From: Candidatus Nitrospira nitrosa | GTDB lineage: Bacteria > Nitrospirota > Nitrospiria > Nitrospirales > Nitrospiraceae | Assembly: GCF_001458735.1 (NCBI RefSeq) | Contig: NZ_CZQA01000001.1 | Location: forward strand, 1,302,001 to 1,366,000 | Reading direction: 5' to 3' | DNA: 64,000 nt | Shown here: one piece after another, positions 34,020-42,228 of the stretch | How positions within the stretch are numbered: position 1 is the stretch's first letter | Layout of the letters: every line of letters starts with the position of its first letter | The notes under the pieces: model-generated | Seen by the model: only the letters and a program-made list of their open reading frames with translations | What the model was told of the DNA's origin: nothing | Database searches by the model: none | Translations under genes and position numbers: made by a program

Positions 34020-34087
34020 CGCTACCCCCACGAGGTCGTATCAGCGAAGCCATGATCGGTAGTGCAGATGCCCTCCCCAGTCATCCA

Positions 34088-34117
34088 TTGAAAATGTAAG
34101 AATACGTAGCCTATACT
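34088..34117 (+). promoter_or_regulatory. Candidate sigma-70 promoter for the PEP-CTERM gene
   Basis: TTGAAA (34088-34093) and TATACT (34112-34117) are separated by 18 bp, with AGGAGG about 30 bp further down before the ATG at 34155. No sigma-54 element or TATC-N6-GATA dyad is seen here. Confidence 0.55.
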
Positions 34118-34154
34118 CCTCCCCCTGTTAGCCACCATTACATAGGAGGACCCC

Positions 34155-34868
34155 ATGCCCTCTCTCTTCTGTGCGCACTATCTTCAAAAAACCTTGTTGG
34201 CGTTCACAGGTTTGGCGGCTGTGCTGGGTGCTGCCATTTCCTTATCGGTTGGTGAGGCACAGGCAACGTCGATTACCGGAAAATTTCAAATCCAGGGAAC
34301 CGTTATCGGAACACCGGTGTCTGGCGTGGAAATTGATGCCGGTCAACATATCGGGCAAAGCTTTGGAAGCGGTGATTTTGTTCACGACGAACAGGGCATG
34401 TTTACGGTGTATGTCAACTGGTTCGATCAAGATACCTTTGTCGTGCGGATTGAGAATGTCGATACCACTCTAGACCCTACCACTTTTTCCGTTGACCTTA
34501 CGTTGAAGAACTTGACCTTTGCAGGAGGGGAGACGATCCGTAATGTCGTATTCAACCCCAATGGCGGTGGCTATCGGGATTTCTTTTTTGACCCTATCAA
34601 TAATCCGACCGGCGCAGAGCCGGTACTGGATCCCGCTGTGACATTTGGTACAAGTCAGGTTCGCGTGGTTTATGGATCCGATTGGGGAACGCAGAACCAT
34701 CCCGCAGGTCCTTTCCAACTTATCGGTGATGCACCGGCCTTATTTTTCGATGTGCGTACCAGCGCAGCAGCCGCAGTTCCCGAGCCTGGCACGGTATTCC
34801 TACTCTTGACGGGGCTCGTTGGGTTCGGACTCACTCGATGGCGCACTCTCCAAGGTCTACGATCATAA
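34155..34868 (+). CDS. PEP-CTERM sorting-signal protein
   Basis: 237 residues. A signal peptide (LLAFTGLAAVLGAAISLSVG, cleavage after AQA) leads into a beta-rich body of unknown function. The C-terminal tail is a classical PEP-CTERM signal: VPEPGT (about 208-213), a hydrophobic stretch VFLLLTGLVGFGL and an Arg-containing end. Such tails are recognised by exosortase (EpsH), which is expected elsewhere in the genome. Known relatives are surface or exopolysaccharide-associated. AGGAGG lies about 6 bases before the start. Confidence 0.87.
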   Translation: MPSLFCAHYLQKTLLAFTGLAAVLGAAISLSVGEAQATSITGKFQIQGTVIGTPVSGVEIDAGQHIGQSFGSGDFVHDEQGMFTVYVNWFDQDTFVVRIENVDTTLDPTTFSVDLTLKNLTFAGGETIRNVVFNPNGGGYRDFFFDPINNPTGAEPVLDPAVTFGTSQVRVVYGSDWGTQNHPAGPFQLIGDAPALFFDVRTSAAAAVPEPGTVFLLLTGLVGFGLTRWRTLQGLRS

Positions 34869-34920
34869 CATCCTACAGTGGCGGGGTTGCCGGTTCGGCT
34901 GCGAGCGCAGTCGAGCGGCT

Positions 34921-34986
34921 CCTTATGCTGTTACGTGCTGATCAAGAATTGCGCAAGTCGCTGGCACCCAGGTGTCTTATTGGGAA
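34921..34986 (+). pseudogene. Relic of an AttH-like gene 3' part
   Basis: LRADQELRKS followed, after a frame change, by VSYWE recalls LLADQELRTSRSSRVSYWEG near the end of the AttH-like protein at 32898-34019. Only about 65 bp are recognisable, and the relic overlaps the last bases of the convergent AlkD-like gene. It suggests a past duplication around the PEP-CTERM gene. Confidence 0.45.
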
Positions 34987-35861
34987 TGTTCCGGGGGGCA
35001 TTTCGCCAGCTTTCGTATTCGTAGTGCCGCCGTCACTCCTTTCTTGGCAGGATGGCGCACGGCATGGCGCAGCAACCACTTTCGCTCCTTCGGTGCGCCC
35101 TCAAGCCATCGTTCGCAGAGTTTGAATGCCAGGCTGGGATGGTCCTTGGCAATGTCGCCGAGGTGATTGGCCACACTGCGCCGGACATAGAGATCGGGAT
35201 CATCCCTGAGCGTTTCAAGAATCGGTAGCACCGGACGAGGGTCTTTGATAAAGGCCGGGATCCTGGTCGCCCAGGGGAGACGCGGGCGTGTTCCTTCCGA
35301 ACAGAGCCGCCGTACATGGGGATCTGGGTCCTCGGTCCATTCCATCAATATCGCCAGCGTGCGCTCCGGCCATCGAATGAGAAAGGGGCGGATGGAGAAT
35401 TCCGCGCTGAAGCGCTTCGTGAGTTCGTATTGGGCCATCATTGAGGTTTCAAACGGATCATGCCCGTCGTTATGTGCCGAATCCAGTCCATAAGTCGCGA
35501 CAAAGCTCACATGCGGTAGATAGAAAAACACGGCTAGTCCCAGATCCTCCGTACTTGTCTGCGGCGGAGTGAGTGACTTGAGCAGAATCCGAACGGCCTG
35601 GTCATAGCGTGCCGGCAGATGCTCATGCAGGGCCTTCGCCAGATGATGCCCGCGCTGCATGATGCTGAGTGGTTTCAAGCCTTTTAACGCCGATCGCTGG
35701 AAAGCCTCGCCGTCAAAATTGGGATAGACGAGACGGATATTGTGCGTCAGACATTCGATCGCTTCCCGGTCGAGCAAATCCGCGAGTGAGCTGCCTTTCT
35801 GGATCGAGCGAGGGGCGGAGGGAAGGCGTGGTTGATTGATTGTATTGTGTTTCCGAGGCAT
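34977..35861 (-). CDS. AlkD-like HEAT-repeat DNA alkylation repair protein
   Basis: 294 residues of helical HEAT-like repeats. The AlkD/AlkC-type pattern is seen in RPFLIRWPERTLAILMEWTEDPDPHVRRLCSEGTRPRLPWA and DDPDLYVRRSVANHLGDIAKDHPSLAFKLCERW. Such proteins bind alkylated DNA; the catalytic Trp/Asp pair of AlkD cannot be assigned with certainty by eye. An alternative is a non-catalytic HEAT adaptor. The 3' end overlaps the AttH relic on the other strand. Confidence 0.8.
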   Translation of the reverse strand: MPRKHNTINQPRLPSAPRSIQKGSSLADLLDREAIECLTHNIRLVYPNFDGEAFQRSALKGLKPLSIMQRGHHLAKALHEHLPARYDQAVRILLKSLTPPQTSTEDLGLAVFFYLPHVSFVATYGLDSAHNDGHDPFETSMMAQYELTKRFSAEFSIRPFLIRWPERTLAILMEWTEDPDPHVRRLCSEGTRPRLPWATRIPAFIKDPRPVLPILETLRDDPDLYVRRSVANHLGDIAKDHPSLAFKLCERWLEGAPKERKWLLRHAVRHPAKKGVTAALRIRKLAKCPPEHSQ

Positions 35862-36244
35862 GGGGAGAGTTATTTCCGTCCTCGAGTGAATAAGTCAACC
35901 TGTGAGCGAGATGTCAGGGTATGCTTCGATTTCATGGCCCAAATAAGTCAGTGCTCATGTCTGACCCTAATCCACCTACCCGTACAAGTTCTTGCTCAGT
36001 TGCTGAAAAAACTCTGGTCCATACACCGGCATGCCGTGCGATGTATCCACGAGATCAGGGCGTGTCTGCTCGAGCGATTGGCTGGTGTCCCTAGCTCGTT
36101 GTGCCTCGGGACCGATGCCCGATGTGACCAGATTGTCGATCGTTGCTGGTCTACCCGGAAGGCCTCACAGTGTGTTTCGATAGGCGCCTGATATCACGCG
36201 TGAACTTCGCGAGCACTACTCATGTGTCCGGCGGCAGGATCGCT
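35862..36244. other. Intergenic stretch, no gene recognised
   Basis: 383 bp between the AlkD-like gene and a small membrane-anchored protein. Open frames here have no signal, domain or ribosome site. Stops in all minus-strand frames and unusual residue content argue against a gene. It may hold eroded mobile or repeat DNA. Confidence 0.4.
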
Positions 36245-36625
36245 CTAGTCACTGACCATTTCTCCTGTGCCGTCCTGTTGTAGCCTGACGGAAACTACGC
36301 CATTTCCATGCGGGCACTGATAAATGGCAATCTTGGCACTGTTGCCTTCTTGTTTTTTACAACCTTTTTCAATGCTGGCGGTATCACCAGCCAAAAAACG
36401 AAACCGGACATGTACTCTGTCCTGATCCACTCGATGCTCTTCATAGATGTCGTATGCGCTTCGTGGAATAATATCGGGAACCCAGCCCTTAGTAATTAGT
36501 TCAGAGGCTTGCAGTGTTTGATATGTTTCAAAATGTGATTCTTGTTGCTCAGTGTTCTCCATGTACCAGACTGCTCCGATTAGGAGTGTCAGTACCATTA
36601 CCAGTGGGAACAGGATAGTTTTCAT
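36245..36625 (-). CDS. Small membrane-anchored protein of unknown function
   Basis: 126 residues. An N-terminal membrane anchor or signal (FPLVMVLTLLIGAVWYM) is followed by a polar domain with GWVPDIIPRSAYDIYEEHRV, a RVHVRFRFLAGD strand and two cysteines (Cys in EKGCKKQ and YQCPHGNG) that could form a disulphide. The GW.P..IP.SA..I.E.H pattern is one I associate with small conserved periplasmic proteins, but no function is known to me. It starts with MKTILF at 36625 and stands alone. Confidence 0.65.
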   Translation of the reverse strand: MKTILFPLVMVLTLLIGAVWYMENTEQQESHFETYQTLQASELITKGWVPDIIPRSAYDIYEEHRVDQDRVHVRFRFLAGDTASIEKGCKKQEGNSAKIAIYQCPHGNGVVSVRLQQDGTGEMVSD

Positions 36626-36669
36626 GCATCTAACGTCTATCTAGGAATAGGGGGAAGATTCCAATTGCA

Positions 36670-36805
36670 TGGTGAATCGCACGCGAAGAACGTATGACTT
36701 GGCTTCAACTTTTGTCGCGCTCTCCTCCGCCGGCTAGGACTTCTTGCCACATATCCCGTTGGCCTCGAAGTCAGCGAGTGCTTTACCAGTAAGCTTCTTC
36801 CTCAT
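36670..36805 (-). pseudogene. Broken HigA-like antitoxin fragment
   Basis: From ATG 36805 the frame reads RKKLTGKALADFEA, matching KLSSKALADFEA of the intact antitoxin at 37284-37598. The match then continues only after frame changes (RDMWQEVLAG, then KVEAKSYVLRVRF). The helix-turn-helix part is missing. It is a degraded copy of the neighbouring antitoxin gene. Confidence 0.6.
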
Positions 36806-36869
36806 CCTGAATGCCTCCAACGGTCGGAGCACCTCTGACACAACGCGTAGCGCTCTGAAGCACGAAGAT

Positions 36870-37217
36870 CTATGCGGCGTGGAGGAGGAACTCTACTTTC
36901 ACGGCGTCGAACGGGAGAATCACTCGACCATCCTTGCCACGATCGAGCACTCCGGCGTTCAACAGTGCCGTCACGTCTGTGTGTACAGCCTTCACATCGC
37001 GACCCACACGGCGCGCTGCTTCGCGGATCGACAGAGGGCCGGCTCCGCACATGGCCTTCAGTAATTCCCAGCGCTTGGCCGTCAACACTTTCCAGAGAAG
37101 TTCCGGTGTCGCAAAACTGATGCGCGCACCTCTTTCTCCCTTTCGGGTTTTCCAGACCCGGGTAAAATCAGCCATTGCTTCCTTGGGGGAGCGAACGTCA
37201 AGCACGACGGTTTTCAT
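36870..37217 (-). CDS. Winged-helix DNA-binding protein (HVO_A0114-like)
   Basis: 115 residues with a MarR-like winged helix-turn-helix (about 45-105: FATPELLWKVLTAKRWELLK, SIREAARRVGRDVKAVHTDV, LLNAGVLDRG). The family is often the DNA-binding partner of a small toxin. No toxin gene is seen beside it, so it may be an orphan antitoxin. It sits between a broken antitoxin and an intact XRE antitoxin in an accessory patch. Confidence 0.7.
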   Translation of the reverse strand: MKTVVLDVRSPKEAMADFTRVWKTRKGERGARISFATPELLWKVLTAKRWELLKAMCGAGPLSIREAARRVGRDVKAVHTDVTALLNAGVLDRGKDGRVILPFDAVKVEFLLHAA

Positions 37218-37283
37218 GATTCCACCTCATCATGGAATCCCCACAACGTCCTGGTCAGGCAGGATGCAGATCACCCATGCCAA

Positions 37284-37598
37284 TTATGCCGCTACTTCAA
37301 GGAGAACCTTGAGGTGGCGCTCTGCAATCTTCAAGAGTTGTTTCGCGGCGCCGGACGGTTTGCGGCGACCTTGTTCCCATTGCTCCAAGGTGCGTTTCGA
37401 CACACCGAGGGCTGTGGCAAACTTGGCCTGCGAGAGCCCACTCTTCAACCGTACGCGAACAATGTATGACTTGGATTCAACCTTTGTCCGTTTCCCTCTT
37501 CCGGCTTTGATTTCCCGTACACCGTCCAAGACCTCTTGCCAGATATCGCGCGTTGCCTCGAAGTCGGCGAGCGCTTTGCTGCTCAACTTGTTGTCCAT
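37284..37598 (-). CDS. XRE-family antitoxin-like regulator, no adjacent toxin
   Basis: 104 residues. An N-terminal extension (KALADFEATRDIWQEVLDGVREIKAGRG) is followed by a Cro/CI helix-turn-helix (SGLSQAKFATALGVSKRTLEQWEQGRRKPSGAAKQLLKI). The family (HigA2/NadS-like) usually pairs with a RelE/HigB-type toxin encoded immediately upstream. Here the upstream 130 bp contain no toxin frame, so it is an orphan. Its promoter region faces that of higB at 37756. Confidence 0.8.
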   Translation of the reverse strand: MDNKLSSKALADFEATRDIWQEVLDGVREIKAGRGKRTKVESKSYIVRVRLKSGLSQAKFATALGVSKRTLEQWEQGRRKPSGAAKQLLKIAERHLKVLLEVAA

Positions 37599-37721
37599 CC
37601 CAGTATGACTTTAATGATGTGAATGAAGATGAACCGTACGCTGGTGGCGTATAAAAGGCAAGTTCAGTCACATCTCTGCTGCTCAATGGTTTAAGGGATC
37701 TTCCTAATGCTACAGGCCTCA

Positions 37722-37750
37722 TTGCTCCCAATTTGGGAGCGTGCTATAGT
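37722..37750 (+). promoter_or_regulatory. higBA promoter with overlapping operator
   Basis: TTGCTC (37722-37727) and TATAGT (37745-37750) are spaced 17 bp apart. A 17-bp near-perfect palindrome, GCTCCCAATTTGGGAGC (37724-37740), covers the spacer and is the likely HigA operator for autorepression. The predicted transcript start (about 37757) coincides with the GTG start of higB at 37756, so the mRNA may be leaderless. Confidence 0.68.
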
Positions 37751-37755
37751 GACCT

Positions 37756-38049
37756 GTGCGCATCATTGCTAGGCGGGCGCTGCGTAATTTCTGGAAACGG
37801 TACCCAAAGGCCAAGGGTCCTTTGGAAGCTTGGCATCAGGAGGTCGCGCACGCCGATTGGGCATCCCCATCGGCGGTCAAGGCGCACTTTCGTTCAGCCA
37901 GTGTTTTGCCGGGCAATCAGGTTGTTTTTAACATGGCGGGGAATCAATATCGGCTTGTCGTGAAGATTAATTATCCGTACCGAGTAGTGTATATCCGATT
38001 CATCGGGACGCATGCTGTGTACGATGCGATCGATGTGACGAGCATTTAA
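37756..38049 (+). CDS. higB: HigB-type mRNA interferase toxin
   Basis: 97 residues from GTG 37756. The HigB/RelE-like fold is recognised from RRALRNFWKRYPKAKGPLEAWHQEV, the DWASPSAVKAHFRSASVL segment, FNMAGNQYRLVVKINY and the end VYIRFIGTHAVYDAID. Family members cleave mRNA on the ribosome. It is followed 16 bp later by the antitoxin gene, the reverse toxin-first order that is typical for higBA. No Shine-Dalgarno is present before the GTG. Confidence 0.9.
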   Translation: MRIIARRALRNFWKRYPKAKGPLEAWHQEVAHADWASPSAVKAHFRSASVLPGNQVVFNMAGNQYRLVVKINYPYRVVYIRFIGTHAVYDAIDVTSI

Positions 38050-38065
38050 CGGGCAAGGAGATATC

Positions 38066-38425
38066 ATGACTATCGCTCCGATCAAAACAGCACGGGATTA
38101 TGACCGAGCGCTGCGACGCATCGAACAATTGATGAACGCTAAACCAGGCACGAAAGCTGGTGATGAGCTGGACGTGCTCACGACACTCGTTGAGGCGTAT
38201 GAAGCCAAGCACTATGCGATATGTCCGCCTGACCCGATCGACGCGATCACATTTCGGATGGATCAACTTGGCATGACGAGGAAAGACTTAGAGATGATGC
38301 TAGGTGGGCGCGGGCGTGTGTCGGAAATCCTAACGAGGAAGCGCAATCTCTCGCTCGAGATGATACGCCGACTCCACCGCGAGTTACACATCCCCCTGGA
38401 AAGCCTTATCGGCATCGCCGCCTAG
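38066..38425 (+). CDS. higA: HigA-type antitoxin with XRE helix-turn-helix
   Basis: 119 residues. The N-terminal half (ARDYDRALRRIEQLMNAKPGTKAGDELDVLTTLVEAYEAKHY) is characteristic of HigA antitoxins. The C-terminal half has the helix-turn-helix MDQLGMTRKDLEMMLGGRGRVSEILTRKRNLS. It neutralises HigB and should repress the operon through the palindrome at 37724. AAGGAG lies 7 bases before its ATG, a much better ribosome site than that of higB. Confidence 0.92.
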   Translation: MTIAPIKTARDYDRALRRIEQLMNAKPGTKAGDELDVLTTLVEAYEAKHYAICPPDPIDAITFRMDQLGMTRKDLEMMLGGRGRVSEILTRKRNLSLEMIRRLHRELHIPLESLIGIAA

Positions 38426-38508
38426 GCACTTCTTCACCTCACCAACGTCGGCGTTTCTCCCTCCTGCTTGACTCCTATTGAACCCCTGTGGTTAGGTCTG
38501 CGGCCACC

Positions 38509-39546
38509 ATGCTATTTCTCACCCACTTTCGGTTGCCGCTCATTGGTCTCCTCCTCATTGGGCTAAGTCTGCTTGGCTGTCAAAAAGACAGCGAGTCGGT
38601 CGTGTCGATCGCCTTGCATCCCAAGAATGCCGACATCCTCTACGTCGCCACGAACGATGCGGTCTATAAGTCTCGCGATGGGGGAGGGACCTGGGAACGC
38701 TTTCCCAGTTTCAGTGCACGCCGGGTGACGACGCTTGCGATTGATCCGCTCCTGCCGGCGGCGATCTATGCCGGCACGATGGGGGATGCGGTCTATAAGA
38801 GTCCGGATGGGGGGCAACATTGGCTGCCGCACAATGTCGGACTGAAAGAGCACGTCTCATTTATCAATCAGTTCGTGTTTCACCCGGCGGCCAGCGAACA
38901 GGTTTATGCGGCAACCACAGTCGGCGCTTTTTCTTCAAAAGATGCGGGCCGTGAGTGGGTCGAGCGGATGAACGGGATGAAGGAAGTTCACATTGTGACG
39001 TCGATCGCCATCAATCCCAAGGAGCCGGCGGTGCTCTATGGCGGGACGACGGGCGGGGTCTATCGGTCAGATGATGGGGCGGCGACCTGGAAGAAGATCA
39101 ACAGTGGGCTGATCCCCGAGACGGAACTGATGGCGGCCATGGCTCTTGGGGTCAATGCCATTGAGATCGATCGGACAAATCCCGATATCGTCTATGCCGG
39201 CACGACGAAAGGACTGTTTCGCACGATGAACAAAGGCGAGCAGTGGGAGCGGATCGGTCAGTCCATCTCCGATCCCTTTATCAGCAGCTTGGTCCTCCAT
39301 CCGAAGGAATCGTCGCAGCTGTATATCGGTGGCCCAGCCGGGATTTGGAAAACAGTAGATGGAGGAAAGACCTGGCAGGTGACGAACCGAGGGCTTGCGA
39401 CGTTGAACATTCGCGCCCTGGCCATGGATCCCAAAAACGCTCAAGTGCTCTACGCCGGCACAAACGGCAGTGGCCTCTACCGTTCTACCGATGCCGGCGC
39501 AACCTGGGTGCCGGTGCCGTTGAAGGCAGCACCGGCCCAGTCGTAA
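38509..39546 (+). CDS. Lipoprotein with BNR/sortilin-like beta-propeller repeats
   Basis: 345 residues. A signal peptide ends with lipobox LLGC. Seven or so repeats carry the Asp-box-like motif S.DGG.TW (YKSRDGGGTWERF, YKSPDGGQHWLP, YRSDDGAATWKKI, WKTVDGGKTWQVT, YRSTDAGATWVPV), each with an ILYVAT/IYAGT strand. They are expected to form a beta-propeller outside the cytoplasm. The function is unknown; relatives include photosystem assembly and sortilin-like proteins. GTG 38488 is an alternative start. Confidence 0.8.
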   Translation: MLFLTHFRLPLIGLLLIGLSLLGCQKDSESVVSIALHPKNADILYVATNDAVYKSRDGGGTWERFPSFSARRVTTLAIDPLLPAAIYAGTMGDAVYKSPDGGQHWLPHNVGLKEHVSFINQFVFHPAASEQVYAATTVGAFSSKDAGREWVERMNGMKEVHIVTSIAINPKEPAVLYGGTTGGVYRSDDGAATWKKINSGLIPETELMAAMALGVNAIEIDRTNPDIVYAGTTKGLFRTMNKGEQWERIGQSISDPFISSLVLHPKESSQLYIGGPAGIWKTVDGGKTWQVTNRGLATLNIRALAMDPKNAQVLYAGTNGSGLYRSTDAGATWVPVPLKAAPAQS

Positions 39547-39580
39547 TTCAAACCTTCCGCGTCGTTCGCCTCTCGACTCT

Positions 39581-39636
39581 GAGTTCCATGTTTCGAGTGT
39601 AGAGAATTTGGACTCCCGAAACTTGAAACCAGGAAC
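39581..39636. terminator. Imperfect inverted repeat between convergent genes
   Basis: GAGTTCC...GTTTCGAGT faces ACTCCCGAAAC...GGAAC between the convergent stops at 39546 and 39675. It could form a bidirectional terminator stem with bulges. Confidence 0.35.
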
Positions 39637-39674
39637 ACGCCACTCCTAATCAACGTAATGCGACCTACAGGCGC

Positions 39675-40160
39675 TTAATACCCGGTCTTGGCTCCGGTGC
39701 TACCGTGTGAGTAGCGGCCACTGTAGGAGATCATCTTGTCCGAAAGTGTCTTCCACTCATCGGCCGTCATGAGGTTCTTCATCTTGAACCGCAGGCTCAG
39801 GACGCTGGCCGAGTGCTGCATCCGTTGAATGTTCGCCTCGTTGAGAATTTTGGAAAACTCCTCCGGAGTCGCGTCATAGCTGGCGTTCAAGGTATAGAGT
39901 TGTCGGTGGTACGCTCGCTCCTGCTCACGGCCTTCTTTGAGTTCGTTAATGATTTGGCCGACGTAGGCATTGACTTGCTTCGCCTTGTCAGGATCCGTCA
40001 CGGTCCGATTGACTAATCCCTCCATGTCTTGCTGGCCTTTCTGCCAGTAGGCGTCGCTCTTGCCCCCACTCATCATGCCGTGGTGATGGTGATGCGATGA
40101 ACATCCGGCCAAGGCCACCATAGCGAGTACACCGAAAAGCCCAGATAGTATCCGATTCAT
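39675..40160 (-). CDS. His-rich lipoprotein, CpxP/Spy-like helical protein
   Basis: 161 residues with a signal peptide and lipobox LAGC (Cys20), then SSHHHHHGMM, a likely metal-binding tract. The rest is helical with LNASYDATPEEFSKILNEAN and SLRFKMKNLMTADEWKTLSD, recalling periplasmic metal or envelope-stress proteins of the CpxP/Spy/heavy-metal-resistance type (LTxxQ-like motif replaced by LTxDEW style). It stands alone, divergent from the gene at 40222. Confidence 0.72.
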   Translation of the reverse strand: MNRILSGLFGVLAMVALAGCSSHHHHHGMMSGGKSDAYWQKGQQDMEGLVNRTVTDPDKAKQVNAYVGQIINELKEGREQERAYHRQLYTLNASYDATPEEFSKILNEANIQRMQHSASVLSLRFKMKNLMTADEWKTLSDKMISYSGRYSHGSTGAKTGY

Positions 40161-40221
40161 ACTGTCCTCCCTTGATAGTTGTTCCGTACCCTTGTCCTAC
40201 CGTATCATCCCTGAAACGAGT

Positions 40222-40566
40222 ATGGCAGAAGCGCGCCCCCTTATGTCAGATCCGGCTCAGGTGCTGAAGGAGGAATTCCGTCGGCATCTGGAGACGTTCT
40301 ACGCCCGACTCAATCTGGCGCCCCCTTACGAGAGCGTGGAGAAGGCCGTTCGCACCTTGACGACCATCGTGCATGCGCTTCCCCAAGACGAACAAGTCAA
40401 AATTGTAGCCGATCCTGCGTTGCAATGGCAGCAGTTCCGCCACGCGTTTGAAACGTCGGGGTTGGTGAAGAAACATCGCGGGATCATTACCGGCCTGGTT
40501 CGTCATCGCGCTGTTGTGAACTTGCCGGTTGAGTACGATCACTTCTTGAATTTCTTCCGCGGATGA
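40222..40566 (+). CDS. Small protein of unknown function
   Basis: 114 residues from ATG 40222 (a TTG at 40192 would add ten). It is soluble and mostly helical: DPAQVLKEEFRRHLETFYARLNLAPPYESV, VRTLTTIVHALPQDEQVKIV and KKHRGIITGLVRHRAVVNLP. No domain is recognised. It is convergent with the membrane protein that ends 9 bp away. Confidence 0.6.
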   Translation: MAEARPLMSDPAQVLKEEFRRHLETFYARLNLAPPYESVEKAVRTLTTIVHALPQDEQVKIVADPALQWQQFRHAFETSGLVKKHRGIITGLVRHRAVVNLPVEYDHFLNFFRG

Positions 40567-40575
40567 GTGGCCCGC

Positions 40576-41208
40576 TCAGGAAGAACTGGGTGGTGTCATG
40601 ACTGCACGCAGTTCGTCGTACACCTGCATGAGACGGCTGTCTTCCAAGCGATAGGACAAGGTGACCGTCACGATTCCAAACAGCGCGACCATGCCGGCAA
40701 GTCCGGTAATGCCGATGCCCAAGAACGCTGCGCCGAGGGTCGTGAACCCGCCTTCCAGCGCGTATTGCACCACAAAGGTGAGCGATCCCAACAAGACCAC
40801 GGCAAACCAGATCACGGTAATGAGGGCTGATGACCAGGGAATGCGCTTGACGCAGTGCGTTACCAGCGCCGTTTCGTGAGGAGACACATGAATGAGGCCT
40901 TTGACCGGCCATGCCGTCCTGAATTTTCTGGAGAAGAGGCGGTATTGTGGGCGAATGGCAATTTGGGACAGGTCGGGGTACCACCACGCTACGCCATGCG
41001 GCAGCATCAAGATTCCATCAGGACCGAAACGTTCGCGGACGGTATCCAGGGTTACCCCAGGCCACTGATCAGGGCGAGTGGCCACACGACAGCCATACCG
41101 CACGGCATCCGGAGTGAGGCGGATAAAATAGACCCAATCCCCAACGAGCAGTCCTAGAAAAAGTGCACCGGCAAAGAAACCTGCGAGGAGCATGGGTGTA
41201 GCTATCAC
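40576..41208 (-). CDS. Membrane protein of unknown function
   Basis: 210 residues with an N-terminal helix (LLAGFFAGALFLGLLVGDWVY) and two further hydrophobic helices near the C-terminus (SALITVIWFAVVLLGSLTFVV; GAAFLGIGITGLAGMVALFG). Between them is a soluble part with DILMLPHGVAWWYPD-like text and IRPQYRLFSRKFRTAWPVKG. No family is recognised. Confidence 0.65.
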   Translation of the reverse strand: MIATPMLLAGFFAGALFLGLLVGDWVYFIRLTPDAVRYGCRVATRPDQWPGVTLDTVRERFGPDGILMLPHGVAWWYPDLSQIAIRPQYRLFSRKFRTAWPVKGLIHVSPHETALVTHCVKRIPWSSALITVIWFAVVLLGSLTFVVQYALEGGFTTLGAAFLGIGITGLAGMVALFGIVTVTLSYRLEDSRLMQVYDELRAVMTPPSSS

Positions 41209-41483
41209 ATAGAAAAGCGAGACGAATCAAGGCTGGCAGGATGGGCATACGCCGGTGGTGAACGCTCCGGTTCATACCAGAGCTTTTGCTCCGGCATGCG
41301 AAAAGCTTGTTGACTCATGCGGAGGAGTTTGGCTACAGTACGCCGGGCAATGTTTCCGGCGGGCTATAGGCTACCTGAATTTCCCGCCTCAATATTGATT
41401 TTCCCCGCGTCACCATTGACGGTATCTTCCTCTGCAGGGTTGCAGTGCGCAGAGACCGGATCGTACGGATTGTGGAGGCAAAC

Positions 41484-42209
41484 ATGGATCCCGACAAGAT
41501 TGAGCGTGTGTATACCTCCTATGCGGGGTTTTATGACCGAGTGTTTGGCAAAGTGTTCCATGAGGGCCGTGAATCGGCCATTCGAAATTTGAATGTGCAG
41601 CCGAATGAACAGATTCTCGAAGTCGGGGTTGGGACGGGATTAGCCCTTCCCATGTACCCTCGTCATTGCCGCATCGTTGGGATCGATGTCTCCGAAGGGA
41701 TGCTGGCTAGGGCAAAAGAGAAGGCGGCGGCTCATCAGCTTGATCACGTCGAGCTGCATCGCATGGATGCCGGCGCGATGCAATTCAATGATGACAGCTT
41801 CGATACAGTCGTCGCGGCCTATGTCGTGACCGCGGTGCCGGACTATCGAAAGGTCGTCAACGAGATGATTCGGGTCTGCCGTCCTGGCGGACGGATTATC
41901 ATGCTGAATCACTTCAGCAACGGCAACAAGGTGATTGCAGCCGTTGAAAAAGTGCTTTCCCCATTGACCAAACATTTAGGGTGGCGTACGGATTTGTCCC
42001 TCACGACTGTGCTGGAAGGCACGTCGCTCCATATTGCCAGGAATCAACGGGTGAATCCCTTGCGACTCTGGGCCCTGGTGGAATGTATCAACGGCAAGGG
42101 GCAGCAGGTGAATGGGACAGCACACGCTGCTTCGGGTTATGCGAGGGGTAACGGAACCGCTGCCTACTCCAACGGGAATGGGCACTATTCCCCAGAGCAC
42201 GCGCACTAA
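41484..42209 (+). CDS. SAM-dependent methyltransferase, PmtA/UbiE-like
   Basis: 241 residues from ATG 41484 (GGAGG five bases upstream; an ATG-equivalent start at 41445 lacks one). The Rossmann SAM site is ILEVGVGTGLALPMYP with the acidic loop IVGIDVSEGML, followed by MDAGAMQFNDDSFDTVVAAY. The opening ERVYTSYAGFYDRVFG and the VGTGLALPMYP wording resemble phosphatidylethanolamine N-methyltransferase (PmtA), so lipid methylation is the leading guess. The last about 35 residues are a low-complexity Gly/Asn/His tail unlike the family. Confidence 0.82.
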   Translation: MDPDKIERVYTSYAGFYDRVFGKVFHEGRESAIRNLNVQPNEQILEVGVGTGLALPMYPRHCRIVGIDVSEGMLARAKEKAAAHQLDHVELHRMDAGAMQFNDDSFDTVVAAYVVTAVPDYRKVVNEMIRVCRPGGRIIMLNHFSNGNKVIAAVEKVLSPLTKHLGWRTDLSLTTVLEGTSLHIARNQRVNPLRLWALVECINGKGQQVNGTAHAASGYARGNGTAAYSNGNGHYSPEHAH

Positions 42210-42228
42210 GCCGTAGTCGAAGTCCTTC

